From NCBI GenBank assembly GCA_921293015.1, contig OV121088.1, positions 16,405,645 through 16,469,644 on the forward strand: a DNA stretch of 64,000 bases, in the 5' to 3' direction. Below the pieces are notes generated by a model. The model ran no database searches. It worked only from the letters and a program-made list of their open reading frames with translations, and was not told the origin of the DNA. This DNA is from Phorcus lineatus. Taxonomy: Eukaryota; Mollusca; Gastropoda; Trochida; Trochidae. Within the stretch, counting starts at the first letter, position 1, and the number at the start of each line of letters is the position of its first letter. Position numbers and translations under genes: made by a program. Below, piece after piece: positions 60,441-64,000 of the stretch.

Positions 60441-61266
60441 CCAAACTGCTCATTTTCAGTTGCAGTTCCGATTTTGAATCAAGCCCTTTAGCTACCTTTC
60501 CTAGAGAGGGAAATTGTCATTGATATGAATAAAATTAGATTTTTAGTGAATTCATATCAAAAGGCGGCAAAAAGATACATATGTTAATCTTTAATTTTTA
60601 TATGTTATAACCAAGGCAAGACATATTTAGTTCATTTTAGGTCTTAGGTATATTGCACATGTACATACTCTTAAATCTTTAGGCTTTAATAGCAATGAGG
60701 CTGAGACTCCTAACACTCGGACATGCTTGTAAGGAACTATCTGAATGTCTCCTGTCAAGATTCGTAGTCAAGCAATGATGTTTAGAAAGTTCATTATATA
60801 TAAGCAGCAAAAGCCTACTGGTTCAAAAAGATTATTCTCTTCATCATCAAGCATGTAGCCAATCTTTGCAACTATGTAGTAAAGAAATCCCCTTTAGCTT
60901 AAAAACTTCTCATGTTATGTAAGAGCCTCCCATTGGTAGCGACAGGAATATATTCTCAAGGAAATTGTGTCTGAAAGTCAATTATATATGTAAATAAAAT
61001 GACAAAGCTTGCTTTAATATATTTTTTGTCATGCTAGAGTTGCCTATAGTCTTTTGAATTGAGTACCACCTAACTTTAGCTCAATTATGGCTTGTGTTTA
61101 AAAACTCATACTCAGAACAATAAGTTAAGGGCCACTTAATTCAATTGAGCATGTTGAGTTGTTGAAAATGATATCGAAGATGTTTTATGGCATAAACAAC
61201 TCCTCATACAGTGATACAGACAATCACAAATGGTCGTGAAACCTGGATTTTACTTGTGCGACAAGT
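60441..61266. other. A+T-rich flank of the second Tc1-like relic
   Basis: ATACAGTGATACAGACA near 61206 resembles a Tc1-type terminus, but no matching right end was found. Confidence 0.35.
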
Positions 61267-61860
61267 TTTAAGTATGAGCTGGTGTAGTTGGAGTAATCAA
61301 CGTTTTAGAGGGTAAAAATATCGTCTGTTATCTCGAACAAATGACTGCATATGCCAGTTTTGGTATCCCTACAGTGTTATCACAAGTATGGTACAAAAAC
61401 ACGACCAATCCAATGACGTGAAAGACCGTGTGAAATCTGGACGCCCGACAGTAAACTTCTGGGTCTCCTTTCACAAGTTAAAGCAACCTTTACTAAGGCT
61501 AACCTTAACTCATATTCTTTAACGTTATACTAAGGTTACCTTAAGGACTTACGATCACCTTAGGGCTTTGTGAAAGGAGGCCCTGTACGTGAAGACAGAG
61601 CACTGATTCGGAACGTTAGACACCTCTCCTTCATTACTGCCCTAGTACTGAGGGATAACTGGGTTACCCATAGGAGGGTTTACATATCAACCGTTAGGAA
61701 TCGTCTTCGAGTGGCGGATTGTAAGACATGTAGAACTCTCAAACGTGTGAAATTAACACGACACATTATTGAACGTCTAAGGTTGTGGAGAGCGAGGAAG
61801 GGTTGGATTTTGGTATCATGGCGCCTGATCCCTTAAACTGATGAGTCATACACTCGCTAT
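61267..61860 (+). pseudogene. Second Tc1-like transposase pseudogene, split by a MITE
   Basis: A helix-turn-helix part is visible as FGIPTVLSQVWYK (from 61358), then after a frame change DVKDRVKSGRPT. It is broken by the 121-bp element at 61462-61582. Behind it the frame resumes with PVREDRALIRNVRHLSFITA, RVYISTVRNRLRVA and ITERLRLWRARKGW-type sequence. After a stop comes TDES at 61837-61848, where the first catalytic aspartate of the DDE triad would be. Nothing recognisable of the remaining catalytic core or C-terminus follows 61860. It differs from the relic at 25745-26431 in sequence, so it is another lineage. Dead by insertion, frameshift, stop and truncation. Confidence 0.85.
61462..61582. 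mobile_element. 121-bp MITE with GGCC-type ends and CTG target duplication
   Basis: The ends are GGTCTCCTTTCACAA and TTGTGAAAGGAGGCC, 14 of 15 paired. CTG is duplicated at 61459-61461 and 61583-61585. The interior holds TAAGG/CCTTA words in both orientations. Termini and target duplication are like those of the 1.37-kb element at 23215, whose ends read GGCCGGTATTCACAA, so a shared transposase source is plausible. Confidence 0.85.
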
Positions 61861-64000
61861 TGACTAAACACTGGTTTACACTATTCTTAAGGCCGCAATG
61901 TTACCTTTTAAGACAGTCTCATTCTGTTTTATGATGTTTTAAAAGCTATGACGATAGTTGTTTTCATTGCACAATTGCTGACAAATACACTGTTTGGAAT
62001 TTGAGTCAGTAAAATGTAAAGCAATCCACTTATTGTTGTCAATTTTGTAATGTCGACACACCCTTATTACCACTGGATACCATTTTATACATCTCTATAA
62101 TCAGGAATACATGTGAGTTATGTGTATTTGTTTAACTTTAATTTAAATCCTGGTGGCGCTTAACTTTTTGTTCTGATTATATATAAAATGTAATCTCTCT
62201 GCCCCATGTTCCCTGATAACACATGTTCGTATAAAGTTTTTGGAAAGTCAATAATTGCAACTGTAAAAAGTACTGTGCTTCGTTGAAATGAATTTTAGTA
62301 ATGAGGGCATATGGTTTCTTAAATATATCGCATCCTCGTATGGTTAGTAAGTACAAACTTCGCTTTCAATCACACTGATTTATATTAATGAAGAATGTAC
62401 CATGTTACCAACATTTAATTCATCCTGTCAGATAAACATTTGTTCTTTAGTGGATCAGAGTCAACCGATAGGTTCACTGGCATGTACATGTATGTATGTC
62501 TTTGTAATCTTCAACAGCCATTGAAGGTAATTAAAAAATTCATACAATAATATAGAGTTCGTTTTCAACTTAGATACCCTTTATACGATGAAATGTATTC
62601 AATATATCGACATGAGCCCAAATTTGTCCTGTCAATAATTTTTCTGGTTGTAGAATTCTGATTAGAGATGAAAGTAAATTTAATTTTGTAAATATGGTTT
62701 TAAAAAATCATAATGCAAAACATCAACAGAAAGACAATTGGACACAGATGGCGGCAGAGGTGTTCTCATCATGTTCATGTGGGTCAATATTAATTACAGA
62801 TATTACCATTTAGAAGGTACATGACATTTTGATGATACTGATTACAATATCAGAAACTGTTCAGGGTAACATGATTTTCATCTAGGGATTTGGTATGTTC
62901 ACTATTTGGTCCAAATGTTAAAGATAGTCCAATAAATCACTGACCTTAATTCATTCATTTTCATTTGTTTGTACTTTCCTGTCATGAACTATTCTTGGGT
63001 GTCTTACAGAAACTGGGTTGCATGATGAACTAGTGGTTTGATTCATCATGGTTTTTAACAGTCTCGAATTCAGCCTTTGCATACCGAGTCGTGAAAGATT
63101 TATAAAAAATATTACCATTGTGACAAATGTAACCAATGTCAATTAACATAGCCAACGATATTCATCAAATCAATTTTGTACATCCGCAGCATCGATCCAA
63201 ACCTTTTGAAGGGCAACAATTGTAAATGGTCACAACATCATACCGTACAATATACGCCTCATTAATGTATGACCCCAATTTTTGCCAAGTTTCAACATTG
63301 TTGTGTAACGAGTGTGTCAGGAGTTTATTTCTCCAGAACACCCATTTGTATCAGACAGTTTTCCTGTGGGAGTTAAAAGCAAAAAGATCTTGACATCTTG
63401 ACAATTTACAATCTCACCACTTCTCAATGGTCACCTATATGGTTCATCGGAGGACCTTTTTTAAGTTTACATACCAGTGATATTGATACGGTGATTATTA
63501 CTAAACACTTTCTATTACTATCAACTCTGACCTATCTTTCTTTCCCTTTTCAGTAAGGTTCCATGAGACAAAACATATTATATTTGATGATCTTTCAAAA
63601 TCGCTGTCCACTGTTTCTGGCTAGTACAATTGTCTCCATTTTGACAGTTCAGTCGAAACTAAATTATTTCTATCAAAATATAGTGACCTTCCCCTACATA
63701 CTCAGGCTTTGAAGTTAAATTAAACATATGGTTTCGTAATCACAAAGGATGTGTGTTGGCCTCTTTGTTAGAGTACAACTTAGAAAGAACTATCGAGTTA
63801 TACATTACACAATACTTCTATCCTTTACGTTTAGTATTACTCTATTTAACCATGGGTTACCTTTGAAGCCCCTTCCCAATCTTTTGTGAGTTTGTACTCG
63901 CCGGACATCAGAATCTGCTTATAAGGCTTCAGAGTATGTACTGTTTTCAAAAAATCACTTTAGAATGGCTACACAACAATCATGAAATAGTGTTTCATTT
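61861..64000. other. A+T-rich, nothing assigned
   Basis: Minus frame 62951-63142 overlaps a second open frame (FYKSFTTRYAKAEFETVK) with a GTAAGA following; neither has a paralogue or a recognised family. Confidence 0.35.

Noticed and set aside
61570-61836. Independent 88-codon gene
   Set aside because: It is the middle of a Tc1-like transposase, started artificially inside a MITE end.
1-64000. Treating every open stretch of 50-90 codons as an exon
   Set aside because: At this base composition, stops occur about every 14 codons and more than a hundred such stretches are expected by chance in six frames, so only those with a paralogue, splice-like borders or a recognised motif were kept, some at low confidence.

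Overview
The window is eukaryotic: about two-thirds A+T, without any long continuous reading frame, and full of degenerate transposons, fold-back elements and simple repeats. A GAGT microsatellite leading into a dispersed repeat (about 4841), the Tc1/mariner and Crypton-like remnants and a tRNA-derived SINE head fit a marine invertebrate. A mollusc, possibly a gastropod, is my guess from general resemblance only; nothing here proves it. I found no intact, confidently identifiable protein gene, no rRNA and no credible functional tRNA.

Mobile-element layout, left to right: a TTAA-flanked MITE (3412-3884); two copies of a dispersed repeat (4841-5218 and about 6040-6680), the second split by a nested MITE (6276-6596) whose sibling lies at 5219-5517; an element with GGCC-type termini and a CTG target duplication (23215-24583); a Tc1-like transposase pseudogene on the minus strand (25745-26431); a tRNA-derived SINE (about 27300-27478) next to a hairpin; a Crypton-like tyrosine-recombinase remnant with a long hairpin (28843-29845); a candidate solo LTR (29859-30713); an alternating inverted repeat with (TA)n loops (30912-31356); a modular dispersed repeat (42957-43495) just after a 36-base C tract; a second hairpin resembling the Crypton one (49431-49531); a CTA/CCA microsatellite (53488-53692); a fold-back element whose arms carry a tRNA B-box-like word (55468-55914); and a second Tc1-like pseudogene (61267-61860) interrupted by a 121-bp GGCC/CTG element.

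Under the transposons, much of the window is a chain of old local duplications. Module A occurs at 2.4-4.6 kb and 11.7-13.4 kb, B at 13.4-15.9 and 16.9-19.6, D at 21.7 and 26.9, E at 27.7 and 34.9, F at 36.6, 40.5 and 42.4, H at 38.6, 38.7 and 39.2, G at 46.9, 50.1, 50.4 and 60.3. Neighbouring copies are diverged but collinear. Several conserved blocks read better on the minus strand as short exon-like pieces bounded by AG and GT dinucleotides, and in one pair the differences fall on third codon positions. The best single hypothesis is a decaying, tandemly duplicated multi-exon gene family on the minus strand, now largely pseudogenised. In DNA this A+T-rich, open stretches of 50-60 codons are expected by chance, so all exon calls are given low confidence and no function is assigned.
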